64,000 nt of DNA from Prosopocoilus inquinatus. Its lineage: Eukaryota; Arthropoda; Insecta; Coleoptera; Lucanidae. This document shows positions 12,769 to 25,193 of this stretch, in pieces. Every line of letters begins with the position of its first letter. Positions within the stretch are counted from its first letter, which is position 1. The stretch is from the NCBI GenBank assembly GCA_036172665.1, contig CM069871.1:3286001-3350000 (forward strand), in the 5' to 3' direction. The notes beneath the pieces are model-generated. The model was not told the origin of the DNA and did no database searches. It worked only from the letters and a program-made list of their open reading frames with translations. The position numbers and the translations under genes are program-made.

Positions 12769-14342
12769 CTATACTCACTTACTTACAGTCCGATCTTTAC
12801 TTACACTACCCTTGTTTCATTCTTAATAGTCGAGTTGGAAAATAAATAGGTAGGCAACCGTACTTACAAATTTGAATGAAATTGAACGGGCCTGCTCCTA
12901 TACAAATCAATCCACAAACCCAATTGAGACAAGGTTTTTTTTTTTGCCGTGAAACAAACGAGATTATTTATTCCTTAAATAATTTTTTTACCGTTAAAAA
13001 GTTGAAGTTGCTTGCAAAAAAAAATAAAAAATAAAATAACGAAATGAACTTTGCAAAAAAAAAAAAAACAAATTTCAAAACCAAATTACACCTCTAGACG
13101 TTAATTACGTTCGCTATTCCGCCACGTAAATACCAACTGGTCCTAACAAGCTCACCGGAAAATTATGTTCCGACTTAATAGACTGCGTTTAAAAAAAAAA
13201 AAAAATTATATACATATATATGCATGCACCCGTCTAATTAGAATTAGGAGAAGTTGACCTTTCGTTTTACGTAAGAGAGAAATAAATAAATTGGAAAGAT
13301 GCATAAGATTTCAGCGCGTTCTTGAAATGCCACTTTTCTAGCAAAAGAAAAAAATATATATACATATATATATATAATGAGGAAAGAGCGAATTCCCGTC
13401 CTTCAACTTTTCAAAAAAAAAAAAAAAATCCTTCGTTTTCAGCTATTAAGTGCAAAGGTGCAAATTCTTCCCGAGTTCAAAATCTTGTTTGTTTTGTCTG
13501 CGGCTTTTCCAATTTACAAATATTTTGGCATACTTTTATTTTTTTAAATAAGTCACCTAAGGTGTTATAACAAAATATTAATTATAGCGGTTACTTAATT
13601 CATTTATACAGTGTGTAACGGAACTCGACTCTTTCATGTTGCTTAACCACCCTTCAAAGCGAAATTAAACTTGAAAAAATTAATTGAAATTCGTCCGGGG
13701 GGGGGGGGGGGTAGCAGGACAAGTGCGGAGGAGGATGATATAATAGTTTCGTGCGTCACCCCTGCACCCCTGGATGAATGTCATTGTTGTTGTTCACATT
13801 GCTACAGGGTCACGAAACAACGAGTTTGCTCCAGATAGGTCAATCTCGATCTTCGCAACGAAAATCGTGAACATTTTCAACAAAGACAACCGAATTTATT
13901 ATTTTTGTGTGGTACAGTCGCGAGCACAGAAAACGGGCCACATCTAAAGCTAAAGCCCCCCCCCCAAAAAAAAAAATCAAGCAGCGAGGTCGTACTTTTC
14001 GATTACGACGTCTACTTAAACAAACGCAATTATATCTGCGTTATATTTTTTTTATTGAAGTTTAACTGATTATAACCTAAAGTTAGAACTGTCATTTGAA
14101 GCAGGACACCACCTAGAAAAAATAAAATAAAACGGTGTCCCATTTTTCGTGCTCGTGATTGTACATTTTTCTTCTTCTCTACTTGACTCAAGCAAAAAAT
14201 TAAAAATAAAAAAAACAATAAAAAATTTTAAGTAGAAAAGTAAATAAAAAGGAAAAAAAAAAATAATGTCCATCTAATCCAACTGAACTTAATTGCATTC
14301 AACCTAAGTACAAGATTAAGAAGAAGAAATATAAAAGTAATT
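12769..14342. other. noncoding DNA with homopolymer tracts
   Basis: No gene is recognised. A run of 15 G lies at 13697-13711, a C/A tract at about 13957-13976, and alternating TA/CATA sequence at 13352-13377. Confidence 0.5.
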
Positions 14343-15540
14343 GAAAGTTAAAAACTGTTAAAAATGAAGTTCAATAAATCTCAAGGTCAACCCAATTCAA
14401 CTGAACTTAAGCTAACTGCATTCAATTAAAGCAAAAATTAAAGATGAAAAAAAATTAAAAAAAAAAAAAACTATTACAGGTGACCTATCTCAAGGTCAAA
14501 CGAACTCGTCTCAATAACTGAACTCGATTTTATTAAATGAAAAAAAGCAAAAAGAAAGTTAAAATTAAAAAAAAACAAATGAAAAAAGATTTTCAAAGCA
14601 AACTCAATCCAACTGCACTCAACCTAACTCCATTCAACTCAAGTAAAAAAATTTAAAACAAATATTAAAAAAAAATTAAATTAAAAAAATATATTAAAAT
14701 TTATACCTGGATAATCAACAAATCTCAAGGTCAACTAAACTCACCTAACTTATTATAGTAAGAAAAAAATGATCAACTGAACTCAATTTAAATGTATTCA
14801 ATTGAAGCAAAAATTAAAAATGAAAATAATTTAAAAAGAACGATAACACGGAAGTTTGACCTATGTCAAGGTCAATCAAACTCGTCTCAACAACTGAACC
14901 CGATTCTATTAAACCCAAGCAAAGAAAAGTTAAAATAAAAAAAAACAAATGAAAAATGATTTTCAATGTAAACTCAATCTAACCGCACTCAACTTATCTC
15001 CATTCAACTCAAGTAAAAAATTTAAAACAACTATTAAAAAAATTAAAATTAAAAAAATATTAAAATTTATACCTGGATAATCAACAAAATTAGCAAATCT
15101 CAAGGTCAACTGAACTCACCTGACCTATTATAGTAAAAAAACCGATCAACTGAACTGAACCTAACTGAAGATGAAAAAAATTAAAAAAATTGATTAACTG
15201 AACTCAACTGTATTCAATTAAATCAAAACTTAAAGATGAAAATAATTGAAAAACGATTACAGGGAAGTTTGACATTTGTCAAAGGTCAACCAAAATCGTC
15301 TCAACAACTGAACTCGACTCTATTAATTAAACCGAAGCAAAGAAAAGTTAAAATAACAAAAAAAAAAACAAATGAAAAATGATTTTCAATGTAAACCAAT
15401 TCTAATTGCACTCAACCTAACTCCAATCAACTCAAGTAAAAAATTTAAAACGAATATTAAAAAAAAATTAAAATTAAAAAAACTATTAAAATTTATACAT
15501 GGAACGTCAACAAATCTCAAGGTCAACTGAACTTACCTAA
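14343..15540. repeat. diverged tandem array, period about 365-420 bp
   Basis: Two alternating landmarks recur three times each: ACCTATCTCAAGGTCAA or a variant (about 14485, 14858, 15270), followed by CTCGTCTCAAYAACTGAAC; and CAACAAATCTCAAGGTCAAC (about 14719, 15092, 15510), followed by CTCACCT. A-rich tracts separate them. The sequence is CAACTGAACTCAA-rich throughout. Confidence 0.75.
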
Positions 15541-16002
15541 CTTATTAAATGGTATTGCATCTATTTTTAAAGAAGTAAAAAATTTAAAAAATATTAATTT
15601 CGATAGCAATCAATTGAAATGGTGGAAAGTTAAGCAAAAATTTGTCAAAATTAACTTTTTAGCATAAATTTTGGATTCACATTTAATTTTTTTTTTTTTT
15701 TTTGCAATCGATTTCGGCTTAAAAATGTATAAATTCACGTGCATTTGTTCCTTTTTTTTTTTTTGAAGAGGGGCAGCAATTACTGTTTTCCGTAAGGGCG
15801 TCGACCACCCTTCCTCCGGCCCTGAACAAAGCGCTTGCTTATTGGAAAGTTAAATCAAATTATTTTTTTTCTTCGTTGATAAACGTAGTGTAAACTAGAG
15901 TTTAGTTTAAGTATCATCAAACCGACACTTTTGCCTTTTGTTTTAATAATTTATGACATTTTTATTATATAAAGATCTCTTCTGATTTTGTATTAATTAG
16001 TA
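15541..16002. other. AT-rich noncoding DNA
   Basis: No gene is recognised. A GCGCTTGCTTATTGG fragment near 15831, followed by GATAAACGTAGTG, is a partial third copy of the duplication that follows. Confidence 0.45.
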
Positions 16003-16690
16003 AGTTCGAGTTAATTGCTCGTGTAATGAACAAGCGCTTGATTATCGGCGAGTTAATTCAAATTTACTTTTGTTTATTGATAAACGTAATGTGGACTTCG
16101 CGTAATGGGCAGGCAGCCTCCAGTAAGACTCAAGGGTGGTAGCACCCTGTATCGCAATAATACCGCCTACCGCAAATACAGGGCGTCACCAAACTTATAT
16201 CTCTCGTACTTATTAAAATTTATTCTTTAGAGATAAAATAAATGAATATTCATCTGTATTAACAATAATGAAGAAAGGGTGACAATGCTTTCCAGTAATA
16301 AAAAGAAAATTAGTATACTGCCTGTTGCTGATATTTTTTTTTGTATTGTTAAGTTCGAGTTAATAGCGCGTATAATGAACAAGCGCTTGCTTATTGGCGA
16401 GTTAATTCAAATTTACTTTTCTTTATTGATAAACGCAATGTGGACTTCGCATAATGGGCAGGCGAGCTTCAGTAAGACTCAAGGTTGGTAGCACCCTGTA
16501 TCGTAATAGTACCGCCTACCGCAAATACAGGGCGTCACCAAACTTATACCTTTCGTACTTATTAAAATTTATTCTTCAGAGATAAAGTAAATGAATATTC
16601 ATCTGTATTAACAATGAGAAAAGGGTAACAATGCTTTCCAATAATAAAAAGAAAATTATTACACTGCTGTTGTTGATGTTAGATAATAAT
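16003..16690. repeat. two-copy tandem duplication, 348 bp
   Basis: AAGTTCGAGTTAAT at 16003 recurs at 16351. Shared landmarks are ATGAACAAGCGCTTG, GGCGAGTTAATTCAAATTTA, AATGTGGACTTCGC, GGTAGCACCCTGTATCG, ACCGCCTACCGCAAATACAG, GGGCGTCACCAAACTTATA and ATGAATATTCATCTGTATTA. Within each copy ACCCTGTAT and ATACAGGG form a short inverted pair, suggesting that an element with CAGGG ends lies inside the unit. Confidence 0.85.
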
Positions 16691-18233
16691 TTGGAAGGGG
16701 TACTAGTTAAAAGAGAGCTAATTCTTTCGGTTTTACGCTAAATATAAATAAATAGGTATGCTTAGTATCACTGAGAAATAAGTACTTTCCTTAACATTAA
16801 TAAATCGAAACAAACACATAAATATCGCATTTTCAAAGAAGAAAAATCTCACTAACACTGCCTTATAAAACACTAATTTAATTTTAAAAACGTAGCACCC
16901 TAGTCTGTGACTTGGCTTATTAAATCTTAACTGTAAGACCGTGTGTTATCAATGACGTGTAAAACAGACTTGTTCCTCAATTAGTCTTATCGAGAGGCAC
17001 TCCGGTTGTAGTGGATTATTATTATTATTACTATTACAGTAGAGTCCGTTGTGGCTGACCACTGGCCATCCACAAGATGGGAGGTCACTAGTGACCCGCA
17101 GTTTTAGGAAATAAATATTTTTACGCCTACAGCTATGTATGTATGTATGTACAACAATATATATCTCTCTATTAAAAATATTGATAAATATACTCTCTGA
17201 CATAGGAAACAAAAAGTAGTTGTAACTTACTACTACCGTGTCTAGTGCTGATATATAATATATATTACTATTTTGTATATTATTATTGCTATATATTCCG
17301 TGGTAAATGATCTCTATAAACGTAAAGGAACATAGAAGTCGCAGTATATTGCTTGCTAGCAGATGGCACTGCGCACCGGTCAGTGGTCAGCTCGCTGTTA
17401 AGAACCAAACACACGGAGAGAAACAAGCGATGTGCACTACTAAACTAATATACGAGGCGTGGTGCAGAACTTAACAGTTCCTCCCTGCACAATAATACTG
17501 CCAAGACATTTATCAAGGTATAAAAATAACATCGGCATTCCTACACACACACACGCAGAGGCTTACAGACACAGTTCCTTATTCGCCGATACGCCGATTC
17601 ACATCCCACATCAACTTCAATCCTCTTTTGTCTTCAAACAACACCAATCAATGACCATAAATACCTAAACGTATAAGTACATCACATCACATGTTGTGTC
17701 GGTATACCTACTACAACTCCTCAATCTTTTTTAACATAAATCTATATTATCCAGTCAGATCTTCCTAAATTATTATTGTTAAAAAAAACAGTTATTATCA
17801 GCATCTTAAATTCAAAATGAAACCTTCCGGAGGATTTGGATATTCGATTTGGACTGCCATCTCTTGGTCCGTTCAGTAAATTTTTGCGTTGCAAGAGAAG
17901 AGCTGCTTAGAATTCCTAAAGTAAAACCAACGTGTGATTTAGGAAGAGCGAGTTTCAGCAAGGTTGGTAAAACTGCAACTGCATCTAGCAGGTTGCCTCG
18001 TTCACATTTATTAAATATGTAGTTTGTTCCTTACCCTCCCGCAAAAGTGGAACTCGTGACGTCACGTGAAACTTCTATCCGTCACAGTGAAGTAAATAGA
18101 GTGATCTTCTAAAGCTCCATCTAATTCATTAAAAATGAAATCAATTATGTGGTCCTGTTGAACAAATAATGCAAAAAAACCTGATTAATATGCCCGATGG
18201 AATTTACCACGTGACGTGACGTAACGAGTTACA
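16691..18233. other. AT-rich noncoding DNA
   Basis: No gene is recognised. A GCCATCTCTTGGTCCG motif lies at about 17858, and CACGTGACGTGACGTAACG, directly before the satellite, starts near 18210. Short ORFs are not supported by any recognisable domain. Confidence 0.45.
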
Positions 18234-20363
18234 TTACCTTGCATGCATTGGATTTAAAACGCCATCTTTTGGTTGACTTGAAAATGTAACTTTCAACGTC
18301 TGGCCCAACCCGAGTTAAAACACTTTAAAAATACGTAAAAGTATTGCAAAAAAAAACTTTTATAAAGCCTGCCCTGTACTACGATAAGCCTCCCCTGAAC
18401 ATTTAGCTTGGCTACGGCCCTGTGCCCTGTTACATACCCAAACTCTCCCCTCTGGATCAAGGCAACCTTCTAATACACAGTCCAGCTCTAGCAACCTTGC
18501 ATGCATTGGATTTAAAACGCCATCTCTTGGTTGACTTGAAAATGTAACTTTCAACGTCTGGCCCAACCCGAGTTAAAACACTTTAAAAATACGTAAAAGT
18601 ATTGCAAAAAAAAAACTTTTATAAAGCCTGCCCTATACTACGTTAAGCCTCCCCTGAATATTTAGCTTGGCTACGGCCCTGTGCTCTGTTACACACCCAA
18701 ACTCTCCCCTCTGGATCAAGGTAACCTTCTAATACACAGTCCAGCTCTAGCAACCTTGCTTGCATTGGTTCTAAAACGCCATCTTTTGGTTGACTTGAAA
18801 ATGTAACTTTCAACGTCTGGCCCAACCCGAGTTAAAACACTTTAAAAATACGTAAAAGTATTGCAAAAAAAAAACTTTTATAAAGCCTGCCCTATACTAC
18901 GTTAAGCCTCCCCTGAACATTTAGCTTGGCTACGGCCCTGTGCTCTGTTACACACCCAAACTCTCCCCTCTGGATCAAGGTAACCTTCTAATACACAGTC
19001 CAGCTCTAGCAACCTTGCTTGCATTGGTTCTAAAACGCCATCTTTTGGTTGACTTGAAAATGTAACTTTCAACGTCTGGCCCAACCCGAGTTAAAACACT
19101 TTAAAAATACGTAAAAGTAATGCAAAAAAAAAAACTTTTATAAAGCCTGCCCTATACTACGATAAGCCTCCCCTGAACATTTAGCTTGGCTACGGCCCTG
19201 TGCTCTGTTACACACCCAAACTCTCCCCTCTGGATCAAGGTAACCTTCTAATACACAGTCCAGCTCTAGCAACCTTGCTTGCATTGGATTTAAAACGCCA
19301 TCTTTTGGTTGACTTGAAAATGTAACTTTCAACGTCTGGCCCAACCTCAGTTAAAACACTTTAAAAATACGTAAAAGTATTGCAAAAAAAAACTTTTATA
19401 AAGCCTGCCCTATACTACGATAAGCCTCCCCTGAACATTTAGCTTGGCTACGGCCCTGTGCCCTGTTACATATCCAAACTCTCCCCTCTGGATCAAGGCA
19501 ACCTTCTAATACACAGTCTAGCTCTAGCAACCTTGCATGCATTGGATTTAAAACGCCATCTTTTGGTTGACTTGAAAATGTAAGTTTCAACGTCTGGCCC
19601 AACCTCAGTTAAAACACTTTAAAAATACATAAAAGTATTGCAATAAAAACTTTTACAGAGCCTGCCCTGTACTACGTTAAGCCTCCCCTGAACATTTAGC
19701 TTGGCTACGGCCCTGTGCTCTGTTACATACCCAAACTCTCCCCTCTGGATGAAGGCAACCTTCTAATACACAGTCCAGTTCTAGCAACCTTGCATGCATT
19801 GGATCTAAAACGCCATCTTTTGGTCGACTTGAAAATGTAACTTTCCACGTCTGGCCCAACCTGAGTTAAAACACTTTAAAAATACGTAAAAGTATTGCAA
19901 AAAAAAACTTATATAAAGCCTGCCCTATACTACGATAAGCCTCCCCTGAACATTTAGCTTTGCTACGGCCCTCTGCCCTGTTACATACCCAAACTCTCCC
20001 CTCTGAATGAAGGCAACCTTCTAATACACAGTCCAGCTCTAGCAACCTTGCTTGCATTGGTTCTAAAATGCCATCTTTTGGTTGACTTGAAAATGTAAGT
20101 TTCAATGTCTGGCCCAACCTCAGTTAAAACACTTTAAAACTACGTAAAAGTATTGCAAAAAAAGCCTGCCCTATACTACGATAAGCCCCCCCCCCCTGAA
20201 CATTTAGCCTGGCTACGGCCCTGTTACATACCCAAACTCTCCCCTCTGGATCAAGGTAACCTTCTAATACACAGTCCAGCTCTAGCAACCTTAAATGCAT
20301 TGGATCTAAAACGCCATCTTTTGGTCGACTTGAATATGAAAATGTAACTTTCAACGTCTGGCC
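18234..20363. repeat. 259 bp satellite array, about 8 copies
   Basis: The unit contains CGCCATCTTTTGGTTGACTT, AACGTCTGGCCCAACC, GAGTTAAAACACTTTAAAAA, CTTTTATAAAGCCTGCCCT, ACATTTAGCTTGGCTACGGC and CTCTCCCCTCTGGAT. Corresponding positions are 259, 259, 260, 258, 257, 258 and 237 bp apart; the last unit has lost about 20 bp. On the minus strand each unit has its own ATG-initiated frame of 60-83 codons (MGQTLKVTFSSQPKDGV...). The period is not a multiple of three, differences between copies change residues freely, and a single A/T change toggles the stop after CSGEA. I therefore regard the frame as a by-product of recent homogenisation rather than a gene family. Confidence 0.93.
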
Positions 20364-21164
20364 TTAAACTTCGTCTTTTCTCGGCTCAATTAATATTTAA
20401 TTTAACTTAATACTTGACTGGTCCTAATTTTTGTTAAAGATTTTTTACCGTTGATTCCCAATCTATTTCTCATTAACAAAAGAAAGTTATTCAGCTTGGG
20501 CAAGAAAGTTGCTCTCGGTCATTTAAAAATATTTTTTTGGGTACTTATTGATTGCGTCAAAAAAATTCATAACTCGAGGAATCCACTGGCGTAAGTCAAG
20601 GGTTCAAATGGTGAAGAAATTTACTACATCGGCACTTCATAACGGACGTTGTAGTTTTTTTTTCCCAAAGTATGCAATGGTTACATAATTTTCTGGGCCT
20701 TGGTTGTGTCAAAAACAAAACCGTCCCAAAGTTCACTTTCTATTTCGAGAATTTTGATTAAAGGGATCGTCCTAACATCTAAAATGTACCGGCCGTCATG
20801 TCCTGGTGGATGAAGCGCAAACTTGGCCCCAAAGAATATTATGGATCAAAGGATCCGGCTCGAAGGACCAAAGCTGCGTAACCCCATCTGAACCTGGCCG
20901 GTAGTAGGCACGCACAAACCATCTCAAACGCTCAAAGCAGAACGCGCTTACTCTCTGGTCAGCCGCGAATTATTTCCTCTTAAATTTTATTGATTAATAC
21001 CAGTGAATCCAATATTATTTGTTTAATAAATAGATTTAAAGTGACTTATGTCTCGGTGTTTCTTATGTTTCAACAATAATGTCAAAAGTAATGGTGGATC
21101 GGTTCAGAATTCTGTGTGTTCATGTAAGGACGAAGTTATGACGAAGAAATTTCACTTAATCCGT
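20364..21164. other. noncoding DNA, possible retroelement debris
   Basis: No intact gene. At about 21077 the plus strand reads ATGTCAAAAGTAATGGTGGA after an AT-rich segment with AATAAATAGATT. The arrangement faintly recalls the junction of an LTR with a Copia-type gag start, but it is far too weak to call. Confidence 0.3.
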
Positions 21165-21351
21165 CAAAAGATGGCGCTCTATGACAGAGGTCGAGTTGGT
21201 ATATGGCAGACGCAGAAATAACATCATCTCATTGGATTGGATCCCGCATTCAAACGCGTTTATGTGAAAATAAATCTTGTAAAATGTATTTCTCAATTAA
21301 TTAAGAATAAATACAAGCGACCAATCAAACAGTGGCGTGCTTTCTGGTCTT

Positions 21352-21376
21352 TTCAATTCAATTCAATTCAATTCAA
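21352..21376. repeat. (TTCAA)n microsatellite, five units
   Basis: This is a perfect run of the pentamer TTCAA, in otherwise unique sequence. Confidence 0.9.
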
Positions 21377-22390
21377 CTGTTTTCTGAATTAAATGCACGA
21401 GTATTTTACTCACGTATGATTTATTATTAGCTGCTTCGCTTATGATGTTATTTACAAAAAAGCTAAAACAGCGACATCCTGCGATCGCTTTTTGATGTTA
21501 TTTACGTATGTCACCCGCTGTTATTAGTGTCAGTTTGAATTCTTAAATGTAATCGCCTGTATTCCTTGTTAAAATACGAAATTATTAATTTTGCGGGTCA
21601 AAATTTTGACCTTCATAATATTATGCAAATAACCATGTCAATTTTTTTTTCTGTTTCAAAAAAATTACCAAATCGACCAAGAGATGGCGCGCGATCTACA
21701 ACAGTCGTTCTGCTTTCTTTTTATTTTTGGTAAAATCGCCAAGTCATTAATCGAGATCAAGGAATTAATTGGTTGCACGAAAATTTTGAATTTTATACAC
21801 TGATGAGAACTGAGTTTTATGTTTCGAAAAATAAATTTGGTTCGCGTAATTCTGATGAAAAAAAATTACCTAAATCGGCCAAGAGGTGGCATAGTTAACA
21901 GTCGCCATGAATCACTCTTTTCCAAAACATGAACATGGTTAACTAATGAGGAGATTTAACTGGTCGTTGAAGAGATGGCGTTTTGTAAAAGTCTTTCAGT
22001 GACATTTTTTTTTAATTAGATGAGTTAGTGATTGATTGTCTCAAAATGTTAATGAAAATGAGAAGATGAGATGGTCTGCTGAACAGTCGATGTATATAAT
22101 TCTTTTTTTGAAAACCGAATCGGCCAAGAGATGGCGTTTTGCAACGGTCGTTCAGTCATGTATTTCTTTTCTTAAAATAGAAGTGATCGTCTCAAAATTT
22201 TAACTTTTGTGACACGATGAATACTAAGTTTATTTAAAAAATAATAATTTAAAAATTCATTGTGTTATGTCCCTCCCCCCCCCCTCACTACAAAATAGCC
22301 AGGGGTTCATACAATTTCTGGGCGCTGGTTGTGTCAAAAATTTGATTTTTTTTTTAAACTTTATGAAAATAACTTGCGTCTCTGGGCTTA

Positions 22391-22541
22391 GGCCCGATTT
22401 CATAATCCAACTAAAGGAGACTTTAAAATAGAAGTCACATCCTGATGTATAAAATAACTGCGCTCTCGCATCTTTCTGGACATGTGACTGTGATTTTTAT
22501 TTTAAAGTCTCCTTCCTTTAGTTGGATTATGAAATCGGACC
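22391..22541. mobile_element. 151 bp palindromic MITE
   Basis: The left arm from 22391 (GGCCCGATTTCATAATCCAA CTAAAGGAGACTTTAAAATA) pairs with the right arm ending at 22541 (TATTTTAAAGTCTCC...GGATTATGAAATCGGACC), about 50 bp each, closing a ~40 bp loop. Flanking trinucleotides are TTA and TAG. The GGYCCGRTTTC terminus resembles that of the larger TAA-flanked element at 46.9 kb. A diverged half copy (ATTTCATAATCGAGCTAAAG) lies near 44070. Likely a nonautonomous PIF/Harbinger-type element, by inference. Confidence 0.75.
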
Positions 22542-23750
22542 TAGGTGCCTATTTTGAAAAATTTGCTTAAAAATTAATTTTAAAGAAAAAAAATCAACTT
22601 AGTAAAAGATGGCGCTGTTGTTGAACGTTACAGTTTTCCAAAATACAAACTGTTCAACAATTAAAGCAGAGACCTTCCAAAAGATGGCGTTGTTTTACCA
22701 GTCGTACGTTTTCTGGTCTTTCCGAAACACGAGGCAATTAATTATTATTCTGCGCAACAAAAATTTGTATTTTTATAATTCGTGTAGACAACCGCGTCAA
22801 ATTCGAAGTTTAAAAAATTCAAACGTCGAGAAAATTTTGCACAAAAAAAACGATCCCAAATTGTTTTCCTGCTCGGCTAAAATTAATCAATCCGAAAGCT
22901 ACATATGTTTGCTTCCGTTTCGGCTTTGCGCTTCAAGAATTTCAAATTGCTTTTAGCCATTTAAAAATAATTTATGCGCGTTGCCTGCGTTCAAAACTTG
23001 TTTTTTTTTTTATAACTTGACGAAAGTTTCGAAAAAAAAAATGATTGGAACGAACTTATGCTTATGATGCAGAAATCAACTGAGATGGCGCTCAATCTAC
23101 ATCAAATAATGAAGGTGGATTTAGATCAATTCCATTTTTTCTTTTGCTTTCAGTTCAGTTCAGGTACCCCTTCAAGAAATTCAAACGTCAAAACGTCTCT
23201 TGCATTGAGATGCCTAAGTTTTCAGTTTCTTGCACCACGAAAAGAAAAATTGCTTTGAGCCAACAGCAATTCCAAAATATTTTATTTTTGGGTACTGTCG
23301 GTGTCATTTGATTTTTAAACTTTTTACGAAGAGAAAAAAAAATATTTTTTAACTTGATGAAAGAAGCAATGCAATTTCTAAACACAGTCGAAAACAAACA
23401 AAAAAATTAGCAGGCGATTGCAGTTTCCTGTAATTTTTCTTTCTCCAAAGTGGTAGTGTTTGAATACGACTTTGCGGATGACACTTGCCCATTGCGGCGG
23501 TCTGATTAACTTGAATCGGCAATTCCCACGGAATCAATTATTATAATAATCGTATTTAGGGAGTTGACTACAGCAAAAATTTAATAATTCAAAGTGGTGC
23601 AGCCCTAAACATTTTGAAAGCTTTCAGATTTGACAAGCTCAAAACGTCTGTAAAATCTGCGAAGTCGTATTTAAACAGTACCATTCCGGAGAAACAAAAA
23701 TTACAGGAAACTGTAATTGTCTTCTACTTTTTGCCTTCGGGAGTACTTCG

Positions 23751-23891
23751 AATTTTTTTTATTAAAACGAGCTTCTCAATCGGCCAAGAGATGACGAAAT
23801 TTTTTTTATTAAAAAAAAGCTTCTCAATCGGCCAAGAGATGACGAAATTTTTTTTATTAAAACGAGCTTCTCAATGTGCCAAGAGATGACG
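23751..23891. repeat. 48 bp tandem repeat, three copies
   Basis: The unit is AATTTTTTTTATTAAAAMGA + GCTTCTCAAT + CGGCCAAGAGATGACG. Cores are at 23793, 23841 and 23888. The copies are nearly identical, so this is a recent local expansion of one copy of the recurrent CCAAGAGATGRCG motif. The 91-codon ORF across it is a consequence of the repeat. Confidence 0.85.
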
Positions 23892-24261
23892 CTCTACATC
23901 TTAGCGTTGGCGTACCTTCCGTTCGTTTAAATTTAAGAATTTTAAACACCAATTACGTAAGTATAATGAGAAAATTTTACTGGCCATCCAAACATAAACT
24001 TGTCAGTTTTCTGCTTGGACTAAAAATGGCGACCAAGAGCACTTTCTCGTTTTTGCATTCGGATTAGTCAGCCCTTCGAGCACTCCAAAATAGAAACACC
24101 TTTTTTTCCATTTTCAAATTCTTAACGTCACAGAAATAAAATATAATGTGATGACCCGTTTATGAGAAGTAAATATTTGTCTTCAAAAAATAGTAGATAA
24201 AACAGTTTCCTGTAATTCCTTTCTTTCTCAAAATCGTATTGCGCTTAAATGTAATTTCGCA

Positions 24262-25193
24262 GATTTTACAAGAGTTAATTAAGCCAATAGTCAAACTACA
24301 CGGAATCGTTACGTCAGCGGACTTAGATCAAACCACCTGATCAATCAACGATTGGGAAAAGTGGTTAAGTGCTTTCGTCTGATCAATTTGACCGTTGACT
24401 TACCGCAGCCAAAAATTTTTAACTTCAAATTTCGCAGATCAAACCACCTGATCTATTAAAAAAATTGGAAAAAGTGTTTTGGTCTGGATCAATTTGACCA
24501 TTGACTTACTGCAGCCAAACGTTTTAAGCTTCAAATTTTGCAGATTTTACAAGAGTTAAGTCAATGGTCAAACTGCATGGAATCGTTAAGTCAACGAACT
24601 TAGATCAAACCACCTGATCTATCAAAAAAATTGGAAAAAGTGTTTTGGTCTGGATCAATTTGACCGTTGACTTACTGCAGCCAAACGTTTTAAGCTTCAA
24701 ATTTCGCAGATTTTACAAGAGTTAAGTCAATGGTCAAACTGCATGGAATCGTTAAGTCAACGAACTTAGATCAAACCACCTGATCTATCAAAAAAATTGG
24801 AAAAAGTGTTTTGGTCTTGATCAATTTGACCGTTGACTTACTGCAGCTAAAGTTTTAAGCTTCAAATTTCGCAGATTTTACAAGAGTTAAGTCAATGGTC
24901 AAACTACACGGAATCGTTAAGTCAACGAACTTAGATCAAACCACCTGATCTATCAAAAAAATTGGAAAAAGTGTTTTGGTCTGGATCAATTTGACCGTTG
25001 ACTTATTGCAGCCAAACGTTTTAAGTTTCAAATTTTGCAGATTTTACAAGAGTTAAGTCAATGATCAAACTACACGGAATCGTTAAGTCAATGGACAGAT
25101 CAAACCACCTGATCAATCAACGATTGGGAAAAGTGGTTAAGTGCTTTCGTCTGACCAATTCGACCGTTGACGTACCGCAGCCAACATTTTTTT
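24262..25193. repeat. 165 bp tandem array, about 5.5 copies
   Basis: GATCAAACCACCTGATC recurs at 24326, 24437, 24603, 24769, 24934 and 25098, that is, steps of 111, 166, 166, 165 and 164 bp. The unit also holds TCAATTTGACCGTTGACTTA, GCAGATTTTACAAGAGTTAA and GTCAATGGTCAAACTRCAYG. The outermost copies are more diverged (CAATCAACGATTGGGAAAAG in both), while the inner four are nearly identical, as expected from unequal exchange acting on the centre of an array. Confidence 0.9.

Larger units (their letters stand above)
21165..23890. repeat. dispersed cluster of GRCCAAGAGATGGCG-type motifs (+ orientation)
   Basis: AGATGGCG or a one-base variant occurs at about 21174, 21687, 21885, 21978, 22130, 22609, 22683 and 23082, and as AGATGACG three times at 23788-23892. 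It is usually preceded by GGCCAAG or CGACCAAG and often followed by TTTTGNAA and GTCGTTCAG. The surrounding DNA is otherwise diverged, so this looks like a heavily decayed array in which one core has been retained. The core resembles the insect CTCF recognition sequence (AGATGGCGC). Whether that is meaningful is open. Short ORFs such as the 115-codon frame at 22609-22956 run through two of these motifs and are not genes. Confidence 0.55.

Noticed and set aside
18360..20354. Eight short minus-strand ORFs of 60-83 codons with nearly identical peptides
   Set aside because: They are the units of the 259 bp satellite; the period breaks the frame between units and differences are mostly amino-acid changing.
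21060..21170. Possible Copia LTR/gag junction
   Set aside because: Only a few bases of resemblance; no second LTR, primer-binding site or polyprotein.
22609..22956. 115-codon plus-strand ORF
   Set aside because: It crosses two copies of the recurrent AGATGGCG motif and unrelated AT-rich DNA; no splice context or domain.
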